In this document: positions 1 through 9,368 of the stretch, one piece after another
How the letters are laid out: every line of letters begins with the position of its first letter
Position numbering within the stretch: position 1 is the stretch's first letter
Assembly: GCF_937903345.1 (NCBI RefSeq)
Contig: NZ_CALCZQ010000051.1
Location: forward strand, 1 to 64,000
Source: an uncultured Emticicia sp.
Lineage (GTDB): Bacteria > Bacteroidota > Bacteroidia > Cytophagales > Spirosomataceae
Length of the DNA: 64,000 nucleotides
Direction: 5' to 3'
Program-made: the position numbers and the translations under genes
The notes under the pieces: generated by a model
Told to the model about the DNA's origin: nothing
The model's input: only the letters and a program-made list of their open reading frames with translations
Databases searched by the model: none

Positions 1-314
<314 letters not shown>

Positions 315-435
315 TTATATTTTATTATGCTTTTATCTTTCTGTAACATAAGTCATGAATGATTAAGAAGAAATTAGACGATAGATGTCAGACAAGAGAT
401 AGTATCAAAGTCAGGTCGTAGTCGAAAGAGCTTCA

Positions 436-543
436 TGGTGTTTATAGGGCGGGTGTTCACCTCTTCCCATCTCGAACAGAGAAGTTAAGCCCCGCACCGC
501 CGATGGTACTGAGTTCAAACTCGGGAGAGTAGGTAGACGCCAG
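436..543 (+). rRNA. rrf: 5S ribosomal RNA
   Basis: This is a roughly 108-nt 5S rRNA. It contains the conserved loop A-C signature CCCATCTCGAACAGAGAAGTTAAGCCC and a closing helix formed by the TGGTG-type 5' end and the GACGCCA-type 3' end. It lies about 120 nt after 23S and is followed at once by a strong hairpin terminator. Ends are estimated from helix I pairing. Confidence 0.93.
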
Positions 544-555
544 AATTTTATTAGT

Positions 556-588
556 AAAAGAGTAACCTCGAAAAGGTTACTCTTTTTG
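556..588 (+). terminator. rho-independent terminator of the rRNA operon
   Basis: A perfect 13-bp stem (AAAAGAGTAACCT paired with AGGTTACTCTTTT) has a short CGAAA-like loop and ends in a T run directly after 5S. It closes the rRNA operon. Confidence 0.9.
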
Positions 589-710
589 CGTTTAGACTGT
601 TTAATACTCAAAATCCAATGATAAATTGGAAAATATCTCTCCAAAATCCCCGTATAATAGCTACACGATTATTTTTTCGTAATTTTGCAGCCTACTAATT
701 TTCGATTTAG

Positions 711-1880
711 ATGGCATACATACTTTTTGATGATGAATTAATCAGAAATCAATTAAAACCTTTTACTTTTACCCGTCCAGTTGCCGATATTCGTTGCGGA
801 ATATTGACGATTAGAGATAAATGGGCGTTTAGGTTAAAGACAAAGATTACGTGCCTTTCCAAACGATATTTAGAGGAAATTCTTACGGAGACTTCCATAA
901 ATACTTATATCAATGGTGCAGTTTGTCCAGACGAATATTTGATTACAGAAATTGATAAACTGACAATTGGTGAATGTTTAATTGATGATAGTAATAATCT
1001 ATTGGCAATTAGAACTATCGAAAAACTGTATTTCCCTGTTGATTTTCGTTCCTTTAAGAAAAAAAAATTTGATGGAGAAGTAAATATCATCACTCAACTA
1101 CCTCATATTTTCTTAAAAAATGGCGACCAAATAAAAGTAGATTTTAATTTAATTACCGAGGGCCGTAAATCGCAAGAAATTACCGATCCTTTTACTCGTG
1201 TCTATGGTACCAAGAATATTTTTGTTGAAGAGGGGGCAAACATAAAATCGGTTATTTTGAATGCCGAGCAGGGACCAATTTACATAGGTAAAAATGCTAC
1301 GATTCAGGAAGGTTCGATTGTGATTGGACCCGTATCGATTGATGAAGGAAGTGTGGTGGTTTGGGGTAGTAAAATTAGACCGAATACTACACTAGGACCG
1401 TATTCAAAAGCAGGTGGTGAGGTTGGGAGTTCGGTTATTTTTGGTTATTCAAACAAAGCCCATGATGGATTCTTAGGTGCTTCGGTGATTGGTGAATGGT
1501 GTAATTTAGGTGCAAATTGTAATAATTCTAATCTTAAAAATGATTATTCAGAAGTAAAACTGTATAATTATGCAACAGATAAACTCGAAAAAACTGGTGA
1601 ATTATTCTGTGGTTTATTTATGGGAGATTATACAAAGGCGGGAATAAGCACAATGTTTAATACTGGAACTGTCATAGGAGTTTGTTCAAATATTTTTGGG
1701 GCAGGTTTTCAAGATAAACATATTCCGTCTTTTATGTGGGGCGGGGCTGATTCCGAATATGTTGACTATCGTTTTGATAAGGCTTTAGAGGTAATTAGAG
1801 CAACGATGGCTCGTAGAGACAAGCTATTGACTGATAAAGATATTGCGATTTTGCAGCATTTGCATGATTTTAAAAAATAA
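711..1880 (+). CDS. GlmU-like putative sugar nucleotidyltransferase
   Basis: This 389-residue protein resembles the Bacteroidota GlmU-like family. A short N-terminal nucleotidyltransferase-like region opens with a FDDxxxR...FTRP signature (MAYILFDDE, then FTRPVADIR). From about residue 170 a left-handed beta-helix of hexapeptide repeats follows (IYIGKNATI, VIGPVSI, LGPYSKAG, WCNLGANC), which is usual for acyltransferase or trimerisation domains. The length matches the family. By homology it would act on a nucleotide-activated sugar in envelope precursor synthesis, but the substrate cannot be read from sequence. A TAATTTTG box at 680-687 is a candidate -7 promoter element. The next gene starts 31 nt downstream, so the two may be co-transcribed. 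Confidence 0.85.
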   Translation: MAYILFDDELIRNQLKPFTFTRPVADIRCGILTIRDKWAFRLKTKITCLSKRYLEEILTETSINTYINGAVCPDEYLITEIDKLTIGECLIDDSNNLLAIRTIEKLYFPVDFRSFKKKKFDGEVNIITQLPHIFLKNGDQIKVDFNLITEGRKSQEITDPFTRVYGTKNIFVEEGANIKSVILNAEQGPIYIGKNATIQEGSIVIGPVSIDEGSVVVWGSKIRPNTTLGPYSKAGGEVGSSVIFGYSNKAHDGFLGASVIGEWCNLGANCNNSNLKNDYSEVKLYNYATDKLEKTGELFCGLFMGDYTKAGISTMFNTGTVIGVCSNIFGAGFQDKHIPSFMWGGADSEYVDYRFDKALEVIRATMARRDKLLTDKDIAILQHLHDFKK

Positions 1881-1911
1881 AAGTGTATTTATAAGGAAAT
1901 CTTTTTAACGA

Positions 1912-3012
1912 ATGCTTTTTCGAGAAATTATAGGTTTGAACGATGTAAAACAGTCTTTAATTCAAGCTGTTAACAATAACCACGTTGCACACGCACAGCT
2001 TTTTCACGGAGCAGAAGGTAGTGCCAATTTGGCTTTAGCTTTGGCGTATGCTACCTATATTAATTGTGAAAATAAGCAGCCCGATGATGCCTGCGGACGT
2101 TGCCCTAATTGCAATAAAATGAGTAAATTGGCTCACCCTGATGTCAATTATATTTTCCCGACCGCGGGCGGAAAATCTGTAATATCTGAAAATTTTATGC
2201 CCCAATGGCGTACTTTTGTAAAAGATAAACCTTATGGAGCACTCTCGGATTGGCTCGAACATATTACTATTAAACAAGGCAATATTCCTGCCGAAGAATC
2301 TCGTCAGTTGATTCAGAAACTTTCTTTGAAATCTTATGAAGGTGGCTATAAAATTGCCATCATTTGGCAAGCCGAAATGCTCAATATTGCTGCAGGAAAT
2401 GCTCTCTTGAAGGTTTTAGAGGAGCCTCCTGAACAAACACTTTTTTTGTTGGTGGCTTCTAGTTCTGATAAATTACTTACAACAATTATTTCTCGTACAC
2501 AACGAATTGCTGTTCGGAGTTTTACGGCAGACGAAATAGTTAGCTATCTTACTCAAAAACAAGATATTGGCCTCGAAAGAGCAAAGCAAGTGGCTTATCT
2601 TGCGGATGGGAATTTGAACCATGCTTTAGAAATTGCCCACAAGGCAGATGATGATCAACATTCATGGTTTGCTACTTGGATGCGAATGTGTTATGCATTA
2701 AATATTCTAAAATTAGTTCCAATGGCAGATGAATTTGATGCCCATGGGAAAGAGTATCAGAAATCTATGCTTGAATATGGTTTAAGTATTTTTAGAGAGA
2801 TTTTCTTGTATTGTAATGGCGGAGAAACTTTGATTAGGCTTGAAGGTGATGAATTAGTTTTTGTTCAGAAATTTTCTAATGTATTGAATATTAGTAATTT
2901 AGAAGCTATTACTAATCTACTTGGCGAATCGCATTATCATATTGAAAGAAATGGACGTGCAAAGATGATTTTTTTAGATATTTCTTTGGCTATTGCTCGA
3001 TTAATGCGGTAA
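1912..3012 (+). CDS. holB: DNA polymerase III subunit delta'
   Basis: This 366-residue clamp-loader AAA+ protein opens with the DnaX/HolB-like region IIGLNDVKQSL and AHAQLFHGAEGS. The P-loop lacks the GKT/S lysine (GAEGSANLA), as expected for the non-hydrolysing delta' subunit. A Cys-rich zinc module follows at about residues 50-68 (C-x9-C-GRC-x2-C). The sensor region NALLKVLEEPPE and a downstream SRTQR arginine-finger motif are intact. It would work in the clamp-loader complex that places the sliding clamp at primer junctions. It follows the nucleotidyltransferase gene by 31 nt. Confidence 0.92.
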   Translation: MLFREIIGLNDVKQSLIQAVNNNHVAHAQLFHGAEGSANLALALAYATYINCENKQPDDACGRCPNCNKMSKLAHPDVNYIFPTAGGKSVISENFMPQWRTFVKDKPYGALSDWLEHITIKQGNIPAEESRQLIQKLSLKSYEGGYKIAIIWQAEMLNIAAGNALLKVLEEPPEQTLFLLVASSSDKLLTTIISRTQRIAVRSFTADEIVSYLTQKQDIGLERAKQVAYLADGNLNHALEIAHKADDDQHSWFATWMRMCYALNILKLVPMADEFDAHGKEYQKSMLEYGLSIFREIFLYCNGGETLIRLEGDELVFVQKFSNVLNISNLEAITNLLGESHYHIERNGRAKMIFLDISLAIARLMR

Positions 3013-3102
3013 TTGATGGGTATTTGTTACTGGGAAATTAGTTTTTGGTTTAGTCTGCGTTTACTAAAATTTCGTAGGTGTTTTTAGGTGAAAATTAATA
3101 TT

Positions 3103-3126
3103 GGCGAACATGATGTTCGCTCCACA
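3103..3126 (+). repeat. 24-nt palindrome-containing leader element upstream of hemC
   Basis: It contains the odd-length palindrome GCGAACATGATGTTCGC followed by TCCACA and ends 4 nt before the hemC ATG. An almost identical 24-nt sequence lies 6 nt before the start of the polyprenyl synthetase gene at 47571-47594. Confidence 0.8.
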
Positions 3127-3130
3127 GAAT

Positions 3131-4066
3131 ATGAAGATAAAAATTGGTACACGCGGTAGTAAATTGGCTCTTTGGCAGGCTTATTATGTTGAAGATAGAT
3201 TAAAAGCTGATGGGATTGAAACTGAAATAGTAATTATTGAAACAAAAGGCGATAAGATTCTTGACCGTGCTTTATCTAAAATTGGTAGCAAAGGGGTTTT
3301 TACGGAAGAACTGGAAGACCAATTGCGTTCGGGCGACATTGATATTGCCGTTCACTCTGCCAAAGATTTACAGTCGGAATTGGCAGATGATTTAGAAATA
3401 ATTGCCTATACTGAGCGTGAGAAAATCGCAGATGTTTTGGTAAGTTTAAATAAGAATTTATCATTTGATAGTGGAGAAAGTTTTATAGTAGGAACCTCTT
3501 CAACTCGACGAGTAGCGATGCTTCGACATTATTATCCGCATATAAAAATTGTCGATATGCGTGGAAATTTGCAAACTCGTTTACGTAAACTTGAAGAAGG
3601 CCAATGTGATGCACTTTTGCTGGCTTATGCAGGTGTTCATCGAATGGGATATCACGAAATGATTATTCAAGAACTTCTAACAACTGAATTTACGCCACCA
3701 GTTGGGCAAGGTTGTGTGGCGATTGAAGCCGCCAAAAGCTTGTCAGATAAAAAAAGAACGGCTATTCGTAATTTGGTAAATGACGATGTTACAGAAAAGT
3801 GTTTAATTGCTGAAAGATCATATTTACGTAAACTGCAGGGCGGTTGTTTTATCCCATCGTTTGGATGGTGCATAGCAGAAGAAAAAAATGGAGAATTGGC
3901 TTTAATAATGACTGCAGGAATAATTAGTCTTGATGGAAAAACCATTGTGAAGAAAAATGATTCTAAATTCGCTATGCAGGCTGAACAGTTGGGAGAGGCT
4001 TTAGCTGAACAAGTTTTGAATAATGGTGGAAATGAGATTTTGGAAGGAATTAGGAATAATTTATAA
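3131..4066 (+). CDS. hemC: hydroxymethylbilane synthase (porphobilinogen deaminase)
   Basis: This 311-residue enzyme polymerises four porphobilinogen molecules to hydroxymethylbilane in cytoplasmic tetrapyrrole synthesis. Family marks are the N-terminal KIGTRGSKLALWQ, the catalytic aspartate in HSAKDL, the arginine-rich GTSSTRR and DMRGNLQTRL, the PVGQGCVAIE segment, and the cysteine in LQGGCFIP that carries the dipyrromethane cofactor. I chose ATG 3131 because homology begins there; an in-frame TTG at 3101 would add ten residues translated from the palindrome. A strong terminator at 4141-4180 follows. A siroheme synthase gene lies elsewhere in the window at 26837-27403. Confidence 0.95.
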   Translation: MKIKIGTRGSKLALWQAYYVEDRLKADGIETEIVIIETKGDKILDRALSKIGSKGVFTEELEDQLRSGDIDIAVHSAKDLQSELADDLEIIAYTEREKIADVLVSLNKNLSFDSGESFIVGTSSTRRVAMLRHYYPHIKIVDMRGNLQTRLRKLEEGQCDALLLAYAGVHRMGYHEMIIQELLTTEFTPPVGQGCVAIEAAKSLSDKKRTAIRNLVNDDVTEKCLIAERSYLRKLQGGCFIPSFGWCIAEEKNGELALIMTAGIISLDGKTIVKKNDSKFAMQAEQLGEALAEQVLNNGGNEILEGIRNNL

Positions 4067-4132
4067 TTTTAGTCATTGTGCGAATCTGACTGCAGAAGTA
4101 TCGGACTGCCGAAGCTTTCAAAATGACTAAAA
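4067..4132. repeat. 66-bp element with perfect 11-bp terminal inverted repeats
   Basis: TTTTAGTCATT at the left end is exactly complementary to AATGACTAAAA at the right end. The interior carries a smaller stem (TCGG-actg-CCGA). It sits right after the hemC stop codon and before the terminator, and looks like a small non-coding palindromic insertion. Confidence 0.6.
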
Positions 4133-4140
4133 AAAAGCAA

Positions 4141-4180
4141 AAAAAGGTTGCCTTAGCGAAGTCGAAGGCAACCTTTTTTT
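4141..4180. terminator. bidirectional terminator between hemC and the M16 gene
   Basis: A 14-bp stem (AAAAAGGTTGCCTT / AAGGCAACCTTTTT) has a 10-nt loop and A and T runs on both sides. It serves hemC on plus and the M16 peptidase gene, which ends at 4183, on minus. Confidence 0.88.
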
Positions 4181-4182
4181 CT

Positions 4183-5580
4183 TTAATCCTTAATCTCTTC
4201 TTTAATCTGTACTTCGGTTACTGGTCCGTATTTTTCTGCGATTTTCTTAATCTCGGCCGATTTTCCCACCAATACAAACTGCAATTTGTCTTTTGGGAAA
4301 TAAGTTGCGATAATTGATTTAGCCTTTTCCAGCGTAAGTCCATCAACATTTTTCTCAAAATTATTGATAAAAGACTCATCAAAATTATACCAAAACATTT
4401 GCGTTAATAAACCCGACAATTGTCCAACCGTTTCGTAGCGTGGTGGAAATTGTCCTTTTACATAGTTTTTGGCAGAGGTTAAAGAGTTTTCGTCGATACC
4501 ATTTTTGTGAAGTTTATCTAACACTTCTAAGGCTTTATCAATTGCAGCTTCAGTGCTTTTATTGGCTGTAAAAGTAGAAATAGCAAATGTTCCACCAGTT
4601 TTTAATGGACTGAAACGGCTATTGGCTCCGTAAGTAAGACCAGTATTTACACGAAGTTCGTCATTGAGCATTGAAGTAAATCTACCTCCAAAAAGTGTGT
4701 TTACGACATCAATTGCAATAAAATCCGGATTGTTTCTGCTAATTCCTAACGCACCGATATTGAATGTTGTTTCACGGGCATCATCTTTATTGATAAGCAA
4801 AACACGGTTTCCAGTTGGTTTTACAATCGGTTTATTTGCCAAATTTTCTTGTGCTTTTGTGCCTTTTTTCCAAGTACCCAATAAAGATGTAAGCGTGTTT
4901 TTCATTTCTGCACTATCAAAATCACCGACTACTGCAATAGCTGACGTTTCGGGTAAGTAGTTTTCTTTGTAAAAAGTTTTTACATCTTCAATCAATAGCG
5001 GGTTAACCGTCGATTTTTTCCCTTGAATAATATTTCCATAAACGTGGTTTCCGTACATAAATTTGTCGAAATAAGCGGGTAAAATCGAGCGTGGACTTTC
5101 TTTCTGTTGGTCGAGATTCGTCAGTAAACGCTTTTTTTCTTTCTCAAATTCGGCATTATCGAAAGTGGGTTCGAGCAAAATTTCTTTGATAATACCCAAA
5201 ACTTTTTCTTTGTCTTTGGTAGCAAATTTGGCCGATAAACCTGCTGATTCTTTTGACGCATAGGTATTTACGTAAGCTCCTATGAAATCAAGTTCTTCGT
5301 CGAGTTGGGTTTTAGTATAGCTTTTTGTGCTATGTTTTAATGCAGTTGCGGTCAATGAGGAAAGTCCTGCTTTTGTGCCATCATAAATTGCTCCTGCGGG
5401 CAAAACCACCGATACGCTGATAACTGGCACTTCTTTCTGCTCCATCAAATAGATGGTCAGTCCATTGGGCAGCTTGAATTTTTGGTATTTGGGCAATTGA
5501 TAATTTTGTGCCAAAATTTGGCTGCTACTTAGGCATACCGCCAGAGCTACGGTGAAGAATATTTTGATGTATTGATACAT
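4183..5580 (-). CDS. M16 family peptidase-like subunit lacking the zinc motif, secreted
   Basis: This 465-residue protein has an N-terminal signal peptide (IFFTVALAVCLSS...ILAQ) followed by the M16 fold start FKLPNGLTIYLMEQ. Where active members have HxxEH it reads GLSSLTATALKHS, so it cannot bind catalytic zinc. It does keep the C-terminal Arg/Tyr substrate-binding pair (NDELRVNTGLTYG). In two-component M16B proteases one subunit supplies zinc and the other supplies R/Y, and this gene lies directly downstream of such a zinc subunit (gap about 120 nt). I infer a periplasmic heterodimeric peptidase. Confidence 0.88.
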   Translation of the reverse strand: MYQYIKIFFTVALAVCLSSSQILAQNYQLPKYQKFKLPNGLTIYLMEQKEVPVISVSVVLPAGAIYDGTKAGLSSLTATALKHSTKSYTKTQLDEELDFIGAYVNTYASKESAGLSAKFATKDKEKVLGIIKEILLEPTFDNAEFEKEKKRLLTNLDQQKESPRSILPAYFDKFMYGNHVYGNIIQGKKSTVNPLLIEDVKTFYKENYLPETSAIAVVGDFDSAEMKNTLTSLLGTWKKGTKAQENLANKPIVKPTGNRVLLINKDDARETTFNIGALGISRNNPDFIAIDVVNTLFGGRFTSMLNDELRVNTGLTYGANSRFSPLKTGGTFAISTFTANKSTEAAIDKALEVLDKLHKNGIDENSLTSAKNYVKGQFPPRYETVGQLSGLLTQMFWYNFDESFINNFEKNVDGLTLEKAKSIIATYFPKDKLQFVLVGKSAEIKKIAEKYGPVTEVQIKEEIKD

Positions 5581-5699
5581 GATAAAAGCGAGATATAAAA
5601 TTCTTAAGAGTAATATTTGTATCGTATTTGGTGAATGAATTCACTTTCTGGTGGAACACAGGATGTTTAAATTTATTTTACGATTAAAATCACAAAATG

Positions 5700-7016
5700 C
5701 TATTCATCAGTATTAGCTTTCAGAATACCCACCGTTCGGGTAGTTTTCCTGAAGTATTTTTTTGCCACATTCTTGATGTCATCCACTGTTACTTTATTGA
5801 AAGCTGCTGGTGCATTAAACATTTTTTTGTAGTCGCCAAAGAAAACCTCATACGTGCCAATATTATTTGATTTTCCGTTGATGGTTTCGATTTGACCATA
5901 GAATTCCATCAATTTCTGATTTTTGATTTTCTGTAATTCTTTTTCCGTAATACCTTCGATTTTAATCTTTTCAATTTCTTCATAAATGGCATTTTCTAAA
6001 TCATTTTCATTGATTTTGGCAGCCGAGGTTGAATATATACCAAACAAAGTTGGATCGAAACTTTCACCAAAATTGGTAAAAACTTGTGTGGCAAGTTGTT
6101 TTTTATCAACCAATGAATTATACAAGCGAGAAGAGTTTCCGCTACTGAGAATATCACTCAAAATTGTAAGAGCATAATAATCTTCATTTTTCGACTCTGG
6201 CACTTTGTAGGCAATCATTATGGCAGGAGTAGAAACATCTTTTTGTACCCAAACACGGCGTTCGCCTGTTTGGGGAGGCTCAACAATCATTACTTTTGGT
6301 GGCTCTGGTTGTGCAGGAATTGGCTCAATGTATTTTTCAGCAAAACGTTTTATTTCTTCAAATTTTACATTGCCCGAAATAACCGTTACACAGTTATTGG
6401 GTGCATAATAGGTTTTAAAATATTGTTCTAAATCCGACTGTTTCCAGTTTTTCATGTCATCCTCATAACCTATTACAGGCCAGTGGTAGGGGTGTTCTTG
6501 AAAAGCAGTTCCTTGCACGGTTTCTGAAAGCTGTCTCCACTTCGAGTTTTCAAGTCCAGTGCTGCGTTCGCTTAACACAACTCCTCTTTCACTTTCAACC
6601 ATTTTCGGGTCGATACTTAGCGTTGCAATGCGGTCGCCTTCCAAATCAAAAATCACTTCGGTGGCTGATGATGGAAACCAATTGGTATAAACCGTTACAT
6701 TTTCGGTGGTGTAGGCGTTGTTTGCCCCTCCGTTAAATTCCATGGTGCGGTCAAACATTTTTGGGCCGTATTTTTTCGCTCCGTTGAACATCATGTGCTC
6801 AAAAAAGTGCGAAAGCCCAGTAATGCCTTGGTATTCGTTTCGGCTACCAACTCGGTAGAACAAATACATGTTAGCGTTGGGGATGGAACTATCTTCAATC
6901 ACCAAAAATTTCATACCGTTTTTAAGTGTGAATGTTTTTACATCTTCTTCTTTCAATTGTGCATTGGCCGAGAGTAGCCCCACACATAAAAGTACAGACA
7001 TCAGAAGCTTTTTCAT
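5700..7016 (-). CDS. M16 family zinc metallopeptidase, catalytic subunit, secreted
   Basis: This 438-residue protein starts at the ATG at 7016, giving a clean signal peptide (KKLLMSVLLCVGLLSANAQ). A longer in-frame start at 7118 would add 34 unrelated residues and overlap the next gene. The inverted zinc motif HFFEH lies in GLSHFFEHMMFNG near residue 75, with the downstream glutamate in the ENVTVYTNW...ESERGVV region. No LRxxxGLxY pair is obvious in the C-terminal half, which complements the downstream zinc-less partner. The product would degrade peptides in the periplasm. Confidence 0.9.
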   Translation of the reverse strand: MKKLLMSVLLCVGLLSANAQLKEEDVKTFTLKNGMKFLVIEDSSIPNANMYLFYRVGSRNEYQGITGLSHFFEHMMFNGAKKYGPKMFDRTMEFNGGANNAYTTENVTVYTNWFPSSATEVIFDLEGDRIATLSIDPKMVESERGVVLSERSTGLENSKWRQLSETVQGTAFQEHPYHWPVIGYEDDMKNWKQSDLEQYFKTYYAPNNCVTVISGNVKFEEIKRFAEKYIEPIPAQPEPPKVMIVEPPQTGERRVWVQKDVSTPAIMIAYKVPESKNEDYYALTILSDILSSGNSSRLYNSLVDKKQLATQVFTNFGESFDPTLFGIYSTSAAKINENDLENAIYEEIEKIKIEGITEKELQKIKNQKLMEFYGQIETINGKSNNIGTYEVFFGDYKKMFNAPAAFNKVTVDDIKNVAKKYFRKTTRTVGILKANTDE

Positions 7017-7059
7017 TGGAATAAATATTAATTGTCGATGAATTCGTAAAAGTAATATA

Positions 7060-8049
7060 TTAAAGTTTATTACTGGCCAAATATTCGTTTCTGACAACGC
7101 TGGCAGTTTTGTGATCACCCGAATGATGCCAACCTGGAGGCATAAAAATGTATAAAACTTTATCTTTGAGTGTAGGAGCTACCCAAACATCTTTAAAAAG
7201 AGCTATAAATTCACCAAAATAAACATCCCAAAGATTTCCCGAATCCATCGGTCTGGTGATGCCGTAATCGAGTTTTATTTCATCTTTTTCAACCTGATAG
7301 GTACCGAAAACTTTATCCCAAATATTGAGTAGGTTACAAAAATTAGTATCCATATAAAGCGGATTACGGGCGTGATGCACTCGGTGGTGTGATGGCGTAA
7401 GAATAATATGATTCAAAAAACCCATTTTACCATTTTTCATAAGGTTTTCGCCTATATGAATAAACATTCCATAAGTGCCATCAATAAACATAATGAAAAA
7501 TAAAAGTGCGGGATGGATACCCAAAATGATGCATATTGACCCACGGATTACATCGGCATAAGGACCTTCGAGGAAGAAATGAGCATGTGAAACCGATAGG
7601 TTCATATTTTCGGGTGTGTGGTGGGTTGAATGCAGACACCAAAATAAACGTACTTTATGACCCAAGAAATGATATACAAAATGTGAAAATTCCCAAACGA
7701 TATAGCCGTAAATGAGCCAATACCAAGTAAAAGTGGTTTGGAAAGGAGCATAAGGCTTAAGTGATGCAATCAGATACGAAATAGCTCCGATTGAAATAAA
7801 GCGACCGATGAAACGGTTGAGAATGTAAATCAAGAAAGTCATTTTATAGACTTTAGTATGCGGATTTTTTTGGATTATACCGCTGATGAGTTCAAGAATA
7901 AGCAGGAGAGGCAAAATTGGCCCAATGGCCGTAATAATGCCGTCGAAGGTAAGAAATGTGCTAAAATCGCCCGATTTGAGAATTTCCAAAGTACGGCGTA
8001 AGCCTAAGAAATTGATTATTTCTCGGCACAAAAACTCAAGTATTTCCAT
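7060..8049 (-). CDS. sterol desaturase / fatty acid hydroxylase family membrane protein
   Basis: This 329-residue integral membrane di-iron enzyme has several hydrophobic helices in its first 120 residues. The histidine clusters of the family follow: HFVYHFLGH, HSTHH and HHRVHH. These bind the two irons that activate oxygen for hydroxylation or desaturation of lipid chains. The substrate is not readable from sequence; hydroxylation of fatty acyl, sphingolipid or carotenoid chains is known in Bacteroidota. The stop is 43 nt upstream of the M16 start on the same strand, so joint transcription is possible. Confidence 0.87.
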   Translation of the reverse strand: MEILEFLCREIINFLGLRRTLEILKSGDFSTFLTFDGIITAIGPILPLLLILELISGIIQKNPHTKVYKMTFLIYILNRFIGRFISIGAISYLIASLKPYAPFQTTFTWYWLIYGYIVWEFSHFVYHFLGHKVRLFWCLHSTHHTPENMNLSVSHAHFFLEGPYADVIRGSICIILGIHPALLFFIMFIDGTYGMFIHIGENLMKNGKMGFLNHIILTPSHHRVHHARNPLYMDTNFCNLLNIWDKVFGTYQVEKDEIKLDYGITRPMDSGNLWDVYFGEFIALFKDVWVAPTLKDKVLYIFMPPGWHHSGDHKTASVVRNEYLASNKL

Positions 8050-8932
8050 CTTATTATCTATACTATTTTGTTAAGGTTGAATATGAATTCAATTTCTATA
8101 ATATTTTTATAAAACAGATGGATTTTGATTATTTTTTTTACTCTTCTATAATTGAAGTATATTTTTGAAATTTTTCTTGAAATTTCATTCGAGTTTTTCC
8201 AGTGTTTATTGTTGGGTGCATGGTACAGTTCCTCAGTAATTTTAAAGACTTTTCTTTCCGCAAAGCTTTCGACCATGGAGGGGAAAGTTTGGGATACTAT
8301 GTAATTTTTAACATAGAGAATATTGACATGACTTTTGAGAATAAATTTCTGTCCGATGGATATAAACTCGCGTATTCAACTCAAGAATAATGGCCTTTGT
8401 TGCTGCGTGAGTTCTTAAAATCCATGTTGCTTACAAAGCTGCCTTACCTGAATCCAACTGAGTGTTCACAAATTATTGTTCAGTTTTCTTGCGATAATTG
8501 TGTGATAATTGAATTTCAAAAATCTAATTACTATAGAAAGAGTTTTTTGGCTCAAGGGAGTCGTAGGGGCTTTAACAATAAATTGATGAGGTGCAATTCT
8601 GTTCACATTTTCGCTACAATTGAGCTTTTCGAATAGATCTAGAAAAATAGATTTATTATGATTTTCTTTAAAAAACTTTTGTCGAACCAGAATTAATGTT
8701 TGGTATGGACTTCATAAAGGCATTAATATTTAAACATTTCAGTTGATACCTAAGCAAGCTAATCGATAAATTGAAGATTTTGGTCATATTGTTAGCACTT
8801 AATACTTAATAATATTTCAAAATAAAAGCTACCTTTCTGAACTCAGCGTACTTTTTTTCTTGGGATTTTGTCTCCTCAACCTTTATGATAGACCTACTTG
8901 GAAGTTTACGGACAGGAGGCAACTGGTTGATG
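8050..8932. other. 883-nt stretch without a recognisable gene
   Basis: The stretch is AT-rich with short open frames on both strands (for example 8058-8276 minus and 8397-8636 plus). None has a recognisable motif, signal peptide or consistent coding composition. On the minus strand near 8815-8935 a frame of about 40 codons reads like coding sequence but has no start codon. I see no RNA gene, repeat or insertion-sequence ends here. It may be decayed coding DNA. Confidence 0.5.
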
Positions 8933-9163
8933 TTAATCTATTACTTTCTGTGTTTCAAGCGTAGAACTTAAATTCTCCCTTTTTATAAATTTATCAATAA
9001 TTAAAATAGGCTTCCCAATTTTGAAGGCCAATTGTTGTTTGGTCAATTGATTGATATTGTTTCTGATACTATTCTTGTCAGAAGCATTTAGTTCATTAGG
9101 ACCGACTGACTTAAATCTCTTCCCTACATAACTCTTTTTTCCGAGGAGTGCTATTTTTCTCAT
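8933..9163 (-). CDS. hypothetical small basic protein (76 aa)
   Basis: I do not recognise this protein. The frame starts with ATG after an A-rich leader and encodes a basic, Lys/Asn/Ile-rich product (MRKIALLGKKSYVGKRFKS...), with no membrane segment or cysteine. It is the only frame in the 8.05-9.2 kb gap that looks plausibly coding. It may be the remnant of a larger gene, since a coding-like frame continues past its stop in another phase. Confidence 0.35.
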   Translation of the reverse strand: MRKIALLGKKSYVGKRFKSVGPNELNASDKNSIRNNINQLTKQQLAFKIGKPILIIDKFIKRENLSSTLETQKVID

Positions 9164-9368
9164 TTTCTAATTTTTGGTCTGAAAAGTCAAATGTAACGAA
9201 TTTTAGTCAGATTTGTTAAAAAAGGCCAACAGCCTGACCTTTAAGAAGATTTTAGGTCGTCTTTTTTCAAGTAAAACACCGAAAAGTTACCAAATACGTA
9301 TAAAAAAAAGAGCACTCCTACCACAGAATGTTTTTATATTTGTTTTTTATTCAACCATATTTTATAAA

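Noticed and set aside
411..644. 77-codon minus-strand frame across the 5S region
   Set aside because: It lies antisense to 5S rRNA and its terminator, so it cannot be a real gene.
2035..2370. 111-codon minus-strand frame inside holB
   Set aside because: It is a shadow of a strongly conserved gene on the other strand and its product has no recognisable motif.
8058..8276. 72-codon minus-strand frame upstream of the fatty acid hydroxylase gene
   Set aside because: The product is AT-driven Ile/Lys/Asn-rich sequence with no family features; its end lies 8 nt from the hydroxylase start, but nothing else supports coding.
9213..9368. Extended N-terminus for the DJ-1/PfpI protein
   Set aside because: The extra 52 residues are not family-like and span the probable promoter box at 9335-9342.
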